Shown piece by piece: positions 34,572 to 48,600 of a DNA stretch of 64,000 nucleotides. Origin of the DNA: Rapana venosa. Taxonomy: Eukaryota; Mollusca; Gastropoda; Neogastropoda; Muricidae. The notes beneath the pieces were generated by a model. That model searched no databases. It saw only the letters and a list, made by a program, of their open reading frames with translations, and had not been told where the DNA came from. A program made the position numbers and the translations under genes. The stretch spans positions 31,148,893-31,212,892 of the forward strand of contig CM054140.1 in NCBI GenBank assembly GCA_028751875.1, in the 5' to 3' direction. How positions within the stretch are numbered: the first letter of the stretch is position 1; each line of letters opens with the position of its first letter.

Positions 34572-37500
34572 TCTTTCTTTTCACATACTTTTCTTGCTGA
34601 ATTTGACCTTATTTTCTTTTCTTCATAAAGTTTGTTTCTTGATGAGGTTTTAAAAGATTTTTTACATTCACTTTTTTCTAAAAATCATGTCAGTACAACT
34701 GGACTGTAGTCTGACAATTAATACATGACGATTACGATTGTGCGTGCCTGTGTTTGAGAGAAGTAGCAGACAGAGAGAGAAACAATGATAAACATAGGAG
34801 TGTGGCAGAATAGTTTCTCTGCATCGCACACACAAGAAGTTAATCATCCAGTGGGTTGCTTTAATGTGATAGCCACTCAGAAGTAATACAACACAGAGAA
34901 GAAATAGTGAAAATGCATAAAGTAGATCTGTGTGCTGAGCCATTTTCAGAGAAGCGTGGTGAGAAAAGCACGTACTGAAGAAGTGGTTACTGTCATCTAA
35001 ATAGATCTATCTAAATCGCTACACTGTCACCAACATACTTACAATTTCTTTCAGCAGTTAGCTAGAATGATGTTATCTTTTGTCTTGATTTGCAGTTGGG
35101 GTTCATCTTTAAAGAATGGATGGATCTAGATCTATAGCTCTCGTCGCTGGCTGAAAAAGAAACTACATACAGATTGTGACCTGCGATTCTTAAAACCTGC
35201 AACAATGTTTTGTTTCTACAGTAACTCACGCACACAAAGAGCCGACAATTTTTTTAATCTCTGTTGATTTCATTAGTTACATGGATCATGCTATTGGATA
35301 AACATGATTGTTGACTTTTCCTCCATATACATCAATCTGTTGTGAAATAGTAATCCATAACGATTCAGTAACGTACGTTACTGTGGAGTCTAAAACTACG
35401 GGCAATTGAACTATTTCCCGAAATCTCCTTATTTGCAGAGAGCGTTCTTTTCAAAAACACAGACGGTAAGGCTCACAGTGTTTGAATAATCACGGCACAC
35501 GTTGTGTGGTAAAGCTTGTGAAAACAAAACGTTTCCACGAAAATGCCCCATTTTACATATCTTCGTTGTGTTTGCTACAAGAGAAGCAAAAAATTCCCGC
35601 TTTTGTCTTTGCAGTAGCGTACAACTGCGATTCTCTGTACACATAAAATTGTAGATGTATGCCGAGCTTTGCAAAATAAAAGAGACTTGCCCCTACAACA
35701 TCTGATTAAAAAGTTTCCAATATGATCATGCACATTGGATACTGTGTGGAAACGCTTGTTCATTACTGCAGAGATGATCAAATCACCTAGATTTGGTTTA
35801 CATTTTGCGAGAATCGGCCATTATTTACCATTTTATTGGGTTTTGTTTCTAATAAATTATATCTATTTTAAAGTAAGATTGTATCCTTACCTCCGTTAGC
35901 TCACCATGTACACACACTAAAGAGAAGATGCAGACAGTTGTGGGAATGTTGAACAGATGTGATGTGCGTTTCATAGCGTCAGGAGGAGGCAAGTTAACCA
36001 ACGCCCAACAGGTTTTTTTAATCGTTCAAAGTCTATGTGCCGTTTGTCACGTAGGAAACATTCAATGTTCTCACGCACTTTAGATTCAGAGTATTAGATC
36101 CAGCTATCTGGATCTAATGACGAGTAGAGTGGATGTGTTGTGTTTGGTTACATTTAGAAATGAAACGTGCAGTGTTGTAAACATCTTTAGATAAACTTGC
36201 CTTCAGCTTCACAATCCACAAGCTAGATGGTGAGCAGGAAGAGTGATCTCCAAAGATACATTCTGGTGTAATTTTGAATCAGTTGAAGCCCCGCAGCATC
36301 GTGTAGAAATCACGGAATGTAAATGTTATCAGTGGATACCAATGAAACGCACAAACACCATATTTTTTAAGGCACCAAAAGCATCATCGAACATACAATT
36401 TCCCAGTGGCTTATTGCGGGTGGAGTAATGTTCTATTTACTAGCAGGACACACATAATTTGTTCTGGTGTTGCTTGTTCTGGTTAAGCAAGACTAGCAGG
36501 ACACACATAATTTGTTCTTGTGTTGCTTGTTCTGGTTAAGCAAGACTGTTGCACAAGTGGCAACCCAAGCCATACATGTCCCGCTTTCTGCCACCATTTT
36601 TGTCACAACCACAGACAAAATAAAATCAGTCAAAAATCAGGCCAACAAAACTGATGATGAACAATGCTTTATTTTGATGAAGAAACATGTCACTAAACCA
36701 TCTTAACTATAAAACTCCACTAGAATGTGTAAAGCAAGCTACAACTGAAGCTGGAAGTGATGACCCTATCATTATAATGGGCGTTTCCAGTATTGTAGAC
36801 GTATGTATGTATGTATATGTGTGTGTATGTATGTATGTATGTATGTATGTATGTATGTATGTATGTATGTATGTGTCTATGTATGTATGTATGTATGTAT
36901 ATGTGTGTGTATGTATGTATGTATGTATGTATGTATGTATGTATGTATGTATGTATGTGTCTATGTATGTATGTATGTATGTATGTATGTATGTATGTAT
37001 GTATGTGTGTATGTATGTATGTATGTATGTACGTATGTGATAACAATTTCAAAGAATCAAACAAATATTACTGTATACTACACAGATATTGATAATTCAT
37101 TTTCTTTCCTTCCTTCTCTCCCCTGACTCCTCAAAAGTTACTCTCTTGTGTTAGCTTGTGGGTCATGTCAGTGCTAGTTGGAAACAATGTTGGTGATTTT
37201 CACAGATTTGGTTAAAGAATGGAAAAAAGCACTGTGTACTTGTTCTTGGGATTGAGGACAAAGAGCAATACCAGGTAGTCACAAGAAAGTTGGAAATAAT
37301 CATCAAATGAGGATTGCCTGTATTCCTACAGCGTTGACCCCGCACATGCATATTGCGGTAAGGAAGCTAGCAGACGACAAAGGACTGAGGGGGGGTACAG
37401 TGTTTGCTGAACATTTTAAAAGGTTCAAACCTACCAAATTTGTGCAAAATCATGAGTTTTGAATCAGACGCTAGTCTTTCACAAAAAGTGGTTTTTATTT

Positions 37501-39642
37501 CTGTGGGCGCCTTAGTACATGCTGTATGAATTTAAGAGTCACTGAAAAACAGAAGAAAACATGCCGATTTCTACAGCAGGAATGTAGCCAAAAAGTTGTT
37601 GGGGCACTGCACTGAATTTCTCAGGTTGTGTCTCTTGGACAAGTTGAACTTGGCAGAATCCATCCGTCTCCAAGTACTGAGTGCATGCTGGGTATGCGCA
37701 TATTTCCATAAACCTACTGAATGCCAACATGAATTACAGAATCTTTACAGTGCATTTTAGGATCTTCTTCATACATGAAGTGAATCAATGCACTCGCAGG
37801 TCTGGTTTTTAAGTTGATCCGGGGTTTCGTAAAAATCTTCAACCTTGGTTCATCAGGCACTGCAGCGAAGGTGGGAGCACATGACTTCATAGACCAACAG
37901 AGACTGAAGTCAAATAGTGAAATACTCCATCCACTCAGCTATAGCATCCATAAACAAACAAACAAATCCAGTTCACCAACTGCCAAATCCAGTACTTCAA
38001 TGTCAGTTTTTCAGCATTGTGTCAGCTGCCTGTTCTTGTTGCTCTGTTATGTAAGCACACATATAAATCATTCTCTTTCTGAATAGGGTTTCACTTATGG
38101 CAACTCAAAGTACATAAAGATGCATATTTTTGGAAGACCTACAGAGTATGGCAGTTCAGACAGCAGTGTGTATTCCAACTTTGTATCTGCAAAACCAAAA
38201 GTCAAACCCTACTTTAAGTAGCAAACTTTCCCTGTGGGGAAGCTGGGGGCCTGTCAGTATAAATTGTATCCCCCACCTTCTGGAAATTCTGTGCTTGGAA
38301 TTTCCTCTTTTCTATCCCTCTCTGTGTTTCTGCCTTGTTCCTTTCCTTCCTGTCATCTCCTTCTTGTCTGTTGTTTGACTTCTTGGTCCATTCACTTGCC
38401 TTTTTTCAAGAAAGACTTAAAAGATATTCTCTCCCACACCTTAGTTGGATGAGCTGGGCCTGACTTGTCAGGCACTTAAGGCAGCGCAATGCGCTTTCGC
38501 TCATATGACAGATTACAATGGTTGCTGTCTGAGCGAGCGTTCAACGAAGAAGAAGAAGAATACAGCAAACTAAAAAAATGATGTTTGTATTCAGTTTTTT
38601 AAAACCACAGAACTTGCTCAATAATTCTCCATCGTTATGCTTAACAATGCTTTATCGCAGTCCTGTGAATTCCAAAACCAAATTCAGTGACAGACTTTGG
38701 TTTCCAAGGGCAGTGTCAACAGATGTAACAATGCTGACATGGAAAAAAAACACCCAGCATAAACAAATTGATAGGCACAAAACAACAACAACAAAATTTT
38801 AAGAACATTACCGTTTGATGCATGATGTCAGTGCGCAGATGGTATTCTCCATTTGCAGGTTGACAGGGTTGGAAGCCAAACTAAAGGGAAAAAAATAACA
38901 CAAAAAAGATTAAATTGTAAATTATTATAAAAATGCATCCTTTAAAAATAAATGGTTTTAACTTTTACAAATTATATTTTAAGAAATGAACGCTTCATTC
39001 AAATCCTCTCCCCCATGGGGATGCCAGGGGCCTGTCAGAGTAAAGAGCATCCCCACCTGGAGGAAATTCTGTGCTAGGAACTTCCTCTTTTCTATCCCTC
39101 TCTTTGTTTCTGCCTTGTTCCTTTTCTTCCTGTCACTTTCTACTTGTTTATTTTCTGCCTTCTTGGTCCACTGCCCTGCCTTTTTTCCCAGAAAGACTTA
39201 AAAGATAATGATTCTCTCCCACGCTGAAGTTGGATGCGCCGGGCCTGACTTGTCAGGTGCTTAACGGCAGCACAACGCATTTTCGCTCATAGTATGACCG
39301 ACAACAGTTTCTGTCTGAGCATTTGACGAAGAAAAAGAAGAATCTATTTTTAAATTTTGTTTCCAGATTCTTTACGGTTTCCAAGGCTACTTCTACAGCT
39401 GTTGGTGATTCATAAACGATCTCTCAGAAAAACTACCAAGTGTGGTAGAATCTGCCAGAACAATCAGCAACTGACTCTTACTTTTAAAATCACTGCTTTT
39501 CTTTATGGATTTATACGATTCAGGAGGCGATGAAGGGGAGAGGAGTGCTTAGCTATCTGTCATGATTTCCCCCCCCCCTCATATCTGTCCCTAATTTTCA
39601 ACAGCATCCTTCATCTCCTAAGTGTGTTCATGTGTGTGTGTG

Positions 39643-39691
<49 letters not shown>

Positions 39692-42600
39692 ATGCGTGTG
39701 CATGGATTTGAAATCTGTTGTTTGTTAAGTTTAAGGAGAGTTGCATGCGTGTAAATGATTTGAGTGCAAGCGCTTTGATTTGTTTGTTTTTTACAAGATT
39801 CAGCGCTATATAAATTCCGTATATTATTAACTGACGATCAGTCTATCATCAAAAAACTTGTCTCTTGAAACAATACGGTTCATCAAGCTGTACTCTAACC
39901 CCTCTCTTATCACAGGTGAGATGGTACTACATCTTAGTATTACATTCATAAGCCCCAGATCAGGAATTTTAATCACCTCTGAGATGACAGTTTTCTCCAA
40001 CTTTTACTGGACCTTCAGAGGTGTGCCTGTGTGCTACTTTTGGGGTGTTTAGGATGAGGTTTAAATTTGGTCAATGTACAACATGCTTTTAGTTCATGTG
40101 AATTTTTGCCGGCTACAGCTTCGGATGAGACTATAAACCAAGGCCCCGTGTGCGAACGCATGCAGAACATCTTGCGCACACGTTAAATCCTGTTCTGCTT
40201 TTCGAAAGAGTAGGCCATTGTGTGCCGGTGGAAACAGATGACAAAATTTACAAAACCACATACACATGGGGACTGGATGTAAAAAAAAATAAAGCACATG
40301 AGTGCTTATTCCATTATCCTCGATATAACAACCACACAAAAAAAGTCATCTGAGCGCTGTTGATTTGCTATATAAATTCCATACATTATTATTATTATTA
40401 TTACAGCTCTGAGATTCAGCAATGGTGATATACTGTGTATGCGACTGTTTCTGTCCACTACAAAGGTAGTCACTTTTTGACTTCAGGGAAGTTAATGCAA
40501 GTAAAAATCTTACGACAAAAAAAAAAAAGGAATCTGCAAAGTGTGCTCCAAACTCCACTCTCAAAGGAAAACCAGCGATGTCACCATGGTACCAAGCTGG
40601 CATTTTCATTTGTCTATGATTTTTCAACAGAATTTTTTTAAACTGGATCCTTCTGAGTGGATTCCTTTACATGTGAAAACTGTTAAAATGCATGACTACA
40701 ACACAAAAGGGGGGTGGGGGTGGGGGCGGGGTGGATAGTCTAGTGGTCAGAGCACTGCACTCATGGTCTGACTGCTCGGGTTTGAGCCAGCACTGAGACA
40801 CCTGTTCAAGGGGGTTTTTCCCCAGTATTAATGTTGGTACTGACTCCACTCCCCAGAAAATCTTTCGGGTGAGACGATAAACCAAGGTCCTATACGCGAA
40901 CACATGCAGAAGATCTTGCACACATGTTAAAACCCGTTCCACCATTTGGAAAAGTAGACCGTATCGTGCTGGTAGGAATGGAGGAATGACAAACTTTTTT
41001 TTATAAAACGCATGCACACTGGTGTCATGTTTAGACATCATCCCCAAAGTCAGAATGCGGCTACCTTCATGGAGGGTAAAAACAATGGCCTACACAAAAT
41101 CTCACTGTTTTTAGTGAGCCTCTGAGCTCCAGCCAAAGAACGGGGGGGAAAAGTACAACACAGGACAGTTCAACACACCATGACACTTAATAATAATAAT
41201 AATAATAATAATAATGTATGGAATTTATATAGCGCTGAATCTTGTTAAGCAACAAATCAAAGCGCTCAGATGACTTTTTTTATTTTTTATCGAGGATAAT
41301 GGAATAAGCACTCATGTGCTTTTTTAAATCCAGTCCCCCGTGTGTATGTGGTTTTGCAAATATTGTCATCTGTTCCCACCGGCACACAATGGCCTACTCT
41401 TTCAAAAAGCGGAACAGGATTTAACGTGTGCGCAAGATGTTCTGCATGCGTTCGCACAAGGGGCCTCGGTTTATAGTCTCATCCGAAAGATTATCTTACG
41501 TGTGCTGTGTGTTGCACATAATATTCATCATCTCATCCAAAGACAAGCACCCGGGCCACTTCATATCATCATTTCATCCATTCCCGAATGCTGCTACCTG
41601 CATGGTGGGTAAAAATGGTCTCAGACACAGAATCTCATCACGGGTAAATAAACCTTGGAGCTCTAGCACACACACAAATCATCTACGCCAATGACCAGTA
41701 CCCAGGCCACCCCTCATAGTCCAGTGGATAATAGGGAAAGTTTCAAAGACAGGATTTGAACCAGGGACTCCTTGCTTTCAAGATCCATGGGGGATCCATG
41801 GAGGATGAGATAGCCTGGTGGTTAGAGCATTGTGTATTACACTTGCAATCTGTTGACCCATGTTCAAATCCTGTTCAAGGGGATTTCTCCCCTGAGTTAA
41901 CATCAGTGCCAACTCCACTTCCCCCCAAAAGTCCTTCAGAGGAGACTATAAGGCAAGGTTTGCAGAACATCTTGCACACATGTCAAAACAAGTTGCTCTT
42001 AAAATAAGTAGGCCATTGTGGGAAGAAATGACAAAACTGACAAAACTGCATACACACAAGGACTGGCTGTAAAAAGGCACACAAAAGCTTATTCTATTAT
42101 CATTGGAATAAAAGAATAAATTTTTAAAAAAGAAAAGAAGAAAAGAAAAAAAAATCAATACATCACCCTAAAACCCAGCACAAAACTACCATGACTGTAT
42201 CTAACAGGTGTAAAATGCAGTATTAAACGATGAAAAGGAGGAGGAGGAGGAGGTACCTTGGAGTTGTACAAGCCTGCTGAAAACTCCCATCACTTTCCAT
42301 CTGGTCAATGGTGGCTCCTACGCTCATCACCGCTGAAAAAAAGAAAAATGAAAGAAATTTTTATGTAAATCATCACCTTTTACAGGTACATCACAGTTCT
42401 GCTCCTAATTGCATTTCAAACCAGTCAGAAAATAAAATCGATCCCCGAAGTCAGAATGCGGCTACCTAAATTTAGGGGGGTGAGGGAGGGGGGGGTCACA
42501 TTGGTAAAATCTCACTGTTGATGAACCTCAGAGCTCTGGCCAAGGAACAAAAGCAACAAAATCTGAGATGGCGCACTTTCCAGAATCAGTCATCGCTTTA

Positions 42601-45600
42601 AAACAATAGAGGTGAGATTATTTAAAAAATTAAACCTTGCAATAAGAAGGAAGGTGGCAGGACAGTTTAGACATTCACCTGCTTAACAAGTTCTGGGTTC
42701 GATTCCCAGCCTTGCCTTGTCTTCCCGGTTTGACAAAAAAATCAAACTAAATGTCCAGTCTTTCACAGAAGACTCTAGTCAAAACCAGCTGGACCCATAA
42801 GCTTACGAACTTGTGCATGTCAAAAGAACCCACTGCAGTTGAAAATCAACAAAAGAAGGGTGGTGCCTCCTAACTGACTGTCCTGGCAAATTTGGTATAT
42901 TCAATTTGAAACTGTATCTCCCTCAAGACAGAATGCAGCTACCTTAATGGTGAGGGGGGGAAAAGCAGTCGCATGTGCAAAAATCTCACCACTGGTGAAC
43001 TTTGAAACGTTAGTTGAGGAACAAAAACAAAACAAACCCAAAAAATCTTTCAAAAGATACTCTCTTGATTTACCTTGTTTTGGCAAGCAGATCATGACCC
43101 CTTCTTTCTGTGTTATTGACATTCCACCTTTAAGAAGCCCTTCATTTAAGGAACGAGTGACAAAGTGGTCTATTTTTCTCCAAAATAATTTTAAGAAGTT
43201 AGCTGTGATTCCTTCAGAGTACTGGGGCTTTATAATTTTTCATATTTTTCAAAGCTATTGATGCTCCCTCTAACATTATTTGTCCTTCTAAGTTATCACA
43301 ATCAATCTAGGTAGGCTATGCACATAGTCTTCTATGTTTATCTCCTCTGCCTCTCTTTTTGTGTACAGTGCTTCATAGAAATTTTTCGTCTCTTCTAGTA
43401 TGTCTTCAGTCTCATATAGCATTATACCACCATCGGCTACCAGTTTCATCATTAGTTTGCTAATAAAATGTCTTTTCTCTAAGTAACAGAAATACTTGTT
43501 TATTATTTTCATTTGTGAGACCCACCTAGCATTTGATTGAAGGATGATTCCATCCATCTTCTTTTTCTAATTTCACACAGCTCCTCTTTCTTATCTTTCA
43601 AAAGTTTAATGCCATCTTCATTTATAGATGTACTGTTTTCTAGATCTTTTATTTCTTTCTCTAATAGTTCTTCATTCTTATTCATTCTTTTCTTTTTATC
43701 TATGCCATATGGTACAGTTTGCGCTCTTATTTCCATCAGAAGAACATCCAAGAACAGCTGATCTGAAATTGTAAATTGTATTTGGTCATTTGGAATGCTA
43801 TCGATAATATCTCTGTGTGGCAATGCAGAATACTGCTCTTTGATCTTCCTTATGGTCTTGTGAATTGTTTTGACATAAGATTTATCTTCGAGAGGGGAAG
43901 AATTAAATTTCCACAGACTTTTGTATCTTTTTGTGGGTTTAAATTCTAAAGTAATACTTACTTGCGAGTGGTCATTTCTGTAGCCATAATGGATATCTGC
44001 ATCTTTAACAAAAGTCATTATTGCATCTGACACCAGGAAAAAATCTAGTCTGCTTTGTTGGAGAGGACTTGATCGTCTCCAAGTATATCTAGCTACTTCT
44101 GGATTTACTTCACGCCAAATATCTACCAGTTCTAGTTCTGTCATTATCTCTATCACTTTCTCCTGTGCCTTTGGATTGTTTGTTTGTTTATAGTTAAGAT
44201 AGTCTACAGTTGGGTTAATAACTAGATTCCAGTCTCCTGCAATAATGAAGTTTGGTGTTTTAAGGTCTTGTAGTCTCTTTTGCATATCTGTAAAAATGAT
44301 GGATCGTCTCTGTTTGGTCCATAAATATTCACTAAAATTATATCTTTTCCCATTGTGTTTAATATCAATATGACGTAATTTCCCTTGGGGTCTTTTATTG
44401 CCTTCTTCAAAGTAAATTCAAAATTTTTGTTCGAGAGTATAGCAACTGCCCTGGATCTAGAGTTAGTTATTAGAGGCGCACACACACACACACACACACA
44501 CACAGTCATAACCCCATTCACTCCTGATCTGCCCTTCCATTCTGTGTGTAAAATGGGTGTTGTAGGAAAGATATACAGTGTTTTTTCTGACGCAAAAATG
44601 GAAAAACGTCTTTTCTTTTCTTGTAATTTCCTAGACCCTGGCAGTTAAGTGATCAAATTGTTATGCTATTCATGTGTGGTGCTTTCCACGTTAAGTATGT
44701 TGTTAGTGATTCCCGGTGACTTATTTTTACCTCTATTGAACCAATGCATTACATTCCATAACCTGTGCGAAAAGGGGATGCTAGTTGTCTAGTTTGCTAG
44801 ACATAGAGATAATGCATACAACTTTCAATTTCACACATCCTTTTAAGCTATAAAAGAACAGAGTAATAGGAAATATAAAGAAATGATAATACAACAAACA
44901 ACAAAACCACACCAAAAAAACCCTAACGATCACACGCAAAATCAACGGCACAAGAAACTCTCTGTACGAAAATGTATCTTTCCTCCGACTGTCATTTCGC
45001 AAAAAATTGGATCAATGGTGTGGTAGGTACTCCAAACTATTAGAAAGTACACTAATAGCGGTAATGAAATTGTACCTGTATTTCTGTTTAGAATCAATGC
45101 AGAATTCTTTATAAGGAACATTGGGAACCATTTCCCCCACCCTCTCCATTGGTCATTGCCCCCCCCCCTCTCCCACCCCCCCTCCACCCCCCAAGAGAGA
45201 GAGAGTATTTTCAAAACTAGATGCATGTTCTCAAGGACTAGATCATTGCCTGTTGCCTGAAGCCCTGCTGACCACAAAGGCCATAACAGCAGCTATCAGC
45301 CTGTTCCACCTCAAACCTGCATCAGTATAACCAGTTTGCATTGAAAGCGGCAGATACTGATCCCTTCTATCTCTAGACACTATCAACCCGCATAAGACAC
45401 TGCTAACAACATACTCTGCTAGCTCTTGAAAACCCTTTCATTACTTTCCTATTCTTTTACCGCGGCATAAACAACTACAGACAGAATGTTAACTAAAAGC
45501 AAAAAGATTAAAAAATCTTATCAAAAGGAAAAACAAATACAGGTAGCTTTTTCTGGTATATAAACACCTGTTCACCAGTCTCCCCCTTCCCCATCTGCAC

Positions 45601-48600
45601 AGACATGCATCTCTCCTGCAAATGAACAGCTTTATTAATTTTTTGGTTTTATTTTATTTTATTCTTTTACATCAAGGATAATGGAATAAGCACTTGTGTG
45701 CTTTTTTACATCCAGTCCATCTTGAGTGGGGGAGGGGGGTTGGAAGAGAAAGGAGAAGAGGAGCAGGAACTACATCCTATCAACCTCCTCGCCTCCCCCC
45801 CCCCCCCCCCATACAGGCACCCCCACCCTCCCCCTACATCCCCAACTACTTGCTCACGCATGTCACAAACCTCCCCAAACAAACATCCCCATCCCAACAT
45901 CAACCCCTCATCCCTCTGTCGTATGTCTTGTGGCCGCCAATGCTGCACACCAACGTGACAGTATGCACTGCGTGTAGAGTAGGGACAGTGACAACATCAG
46001 CAGCAGATACATTGTTGATGGACCCCAGGTGACAATGAAAAACTATTGATACAAAGACCGGGCCAGATCATCTGTTAAGATCTGAGAATGGGGGGGAGAA
46101 GGAACTGGGACAGAAGTGGGGAGGGAAGAGTAAGAGAGAGGGGTAGAAAGGAGGGGGGGGGGGGGGGCAAAAATCACGCTCTGACATGCATCAACCACCA
46201 ATGTTTTCCATATTTCGTTTTTTGTTGTTGTTTTGCTTCCTTTTGCCCCTTTTCTTTTTTTTTTCCTTTACTGTATGTCGTGCTCGCACACATTAGTGCC
46301 CTTTCTACCCCCCAACACACACATGCAGGCACACGCACGCACACACACGCGCATGCATGTGCGCTCACACGCAATCATGGTGAGAGAGAGGGGGGGGGGG
46401 GAGACGGGAGACACCGGTGGGAATAGGGATGCGGGGGAGAAAAAAGGAAAGGGGAGCGGAAGGGGCAGAGAAGGGTGGAAGGGGGTAGTACATGGTAGCT
46501 TCACGAAAACACAATGCCAGAGAAGGAAAAACAGTCCACAAGAAAAGAAAAGAAGATGACTATTTCATGCACAGTACAACTGCACGGTTTCAGGCCATGG
46601 CTCTGGTCAGCGTTTCATCCACATTCACAGTCATGTCTAATTTGACGATTTTTCACTTTCACACTTCATCCACATTCACAGTCATGTCTAATTTGACGAT
46701 TTTTCACTTTCACACTTCATCCACATTCACAGTCATGTCTAATTTGACGATTTTTCACTTTCACACTTCATCCACATTCACAGTCATGTCTAATTTGACG
46801 GTTTTTCACTTCCACACTTCATCCACATTCACAGTCATGTCTAATTTGACGATTTTTCACTTTCACATTTCATCCACATTCACAGTCATGTCTAATTTGA
46901 CGATTTTTCACTTTCACACTTCATCCACATTCACAGTCATGTCTAATTTGACGATTTTTCACTTTCACACTTCATCCACATTCACGTCTAATTTGACGAT
47001 TTTTCACTTTCACACTTCATCCACATTCACAGTCATGTCTAATTTGACGGTTTTTCCAATTTTCACTTTCACCACTATTTTCCCGTTTGATGACCAGGCT
47101 GCCAAGGAGGCAGAGTGTTCCGACGCTTTCTTCAGCAGTCTGTAGTTGACTTGGGTTAAGTCCTCCCCAGCAGACACCCCGGACTGCTTCAGTTTTTGGC
47201 TGTGTGAGCACCCTGCCCCTCAGCCTCCAGGAATAGAAGTGTGCCAGGATGGGGTGCGGATGGGCACCACCCGGCCTCCCAACACCACAGGCCATTTCAA
47301 TGTCCTCCTCACAGGACAACCCAAACCCCAATCTTGTTGGTAAAAATATCCACACATATTTTTACCCAGTCCTCTGCTGTCTCTGCTCCAGCCTGCACCT
47401 CCCGCACCCCATACACACGACGATTCAGCTGTCTGCTTACCGTGCTGCTCCTGGTCATTCATGACACACTGCAGACTGTTCTCTTCCTTCCTTCCCTCCT
47501 GCAATGGTCGATCTGACCCCACAGGTTTTCATTCTCCTCCCTCAGTCTCTCCACCTCTCTGCGTAAAGTGTCTTTCTTATTACGAAGTTCACGAACCTCC
47601 TCCTCCTCCAGTATTTCTATTCTGTTTTCAAGTCTTGCCACTATTTTGTTCTTGTCCTCCTTCAGTTCTTTGATGTCCCCTTTACAGTAGCAAGTTCAGC
47701 TAGCTTGTGTCTGATGTCCTCTAGACTGTCCTGCAAGCTCATCGTGTCCTCCTCTTCACACAGACTATCCTCCACCAGACTATCAATCCTGTCTCCGTTT
47801 TTTCCTTTCCTTTCCATCCCCCACCCTGCCCTTCACACTGACTGTTTCCGGACTGTTGTTAGTGTCACTTAACGATGAACAGGAGGGCTGTTTTCTTTTT
47901 GATGAGGTTTTACTGCTCCAGTACTTGGATATGGCATTAGTCATTTTGCATTTCTCGCCCGCATCCTACAACCATAACTGCTCATCACCACACAACATAC
48001 TGCAACATATTACACATTTTACGCCTGCTGCATATCGCAGCCCATGATCTTGCATTTGATGGAAGCACACCACACACGCATAATTTTTTTACAATTTTTA
48101 ATGTCATCTGAGCACTTTGATTTGTTGCTTTACAAGATTCAGCGCTATATAAATTCCATACATTATTATTATTATATCAATTAGAAATGAACTACTTTGA
48201 ATTTCAAAAGATGTGGCTTCCATATGCTGCCTTATTTGATTTGTCTCTGCAAGATATAAAAAGTATGTTCTTTCGATCCAGAAGGACCATAGAGCCGGAG
48301 CTTATCCCGGTTTCTGTAGCGTTAAGCGAACTGATGGTTTTTCACCACCCCTGTGACAGGACGCTAGTCTGTCGCCAGATACTTCCCCAGCAGAGCTGGT
48401 ACCCACTTGTACACCTGGGTGGAGTGAGGAAAATAGGAGTAAAGTGTCTTTCCCAAGGACACAACACCGAGCCGAGCGGGGATCGAACCCGCGACCTCTG
48501 GATCACGAGTTGACCGCCTAAACCACTCGACCACGGTGCCTCCCTTCTGCAAGATATAGCGCTATATAAATTCCATTTATTATTATTATTATTATTAAAT

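Noticed and set aside
36243..36428. 61-codon + frame beginning [11 protein letters not shown]
   Set aside because: No recognisable domain; lies in a DSN1 intron, opposite strand; length is within chance.
46492..47145. 217-residue + frame with a 17-residue repeat
   Set aside because: The 51-bp minisatellite keeps any frame open that has no stop in one unit; the biology is on the other strand, as the end of a LINE ORF1.
43035..47944. One complete L1/Tx1 element made of ORF1 (47.0-47.9 kb) and ORF2 (43.0-44.5 kb)
   Set aside because: Orientation and order would fit, but 2.5 kb of unrelated simple sequence and a SINE tail lie between, and family identity cannot be shown here.
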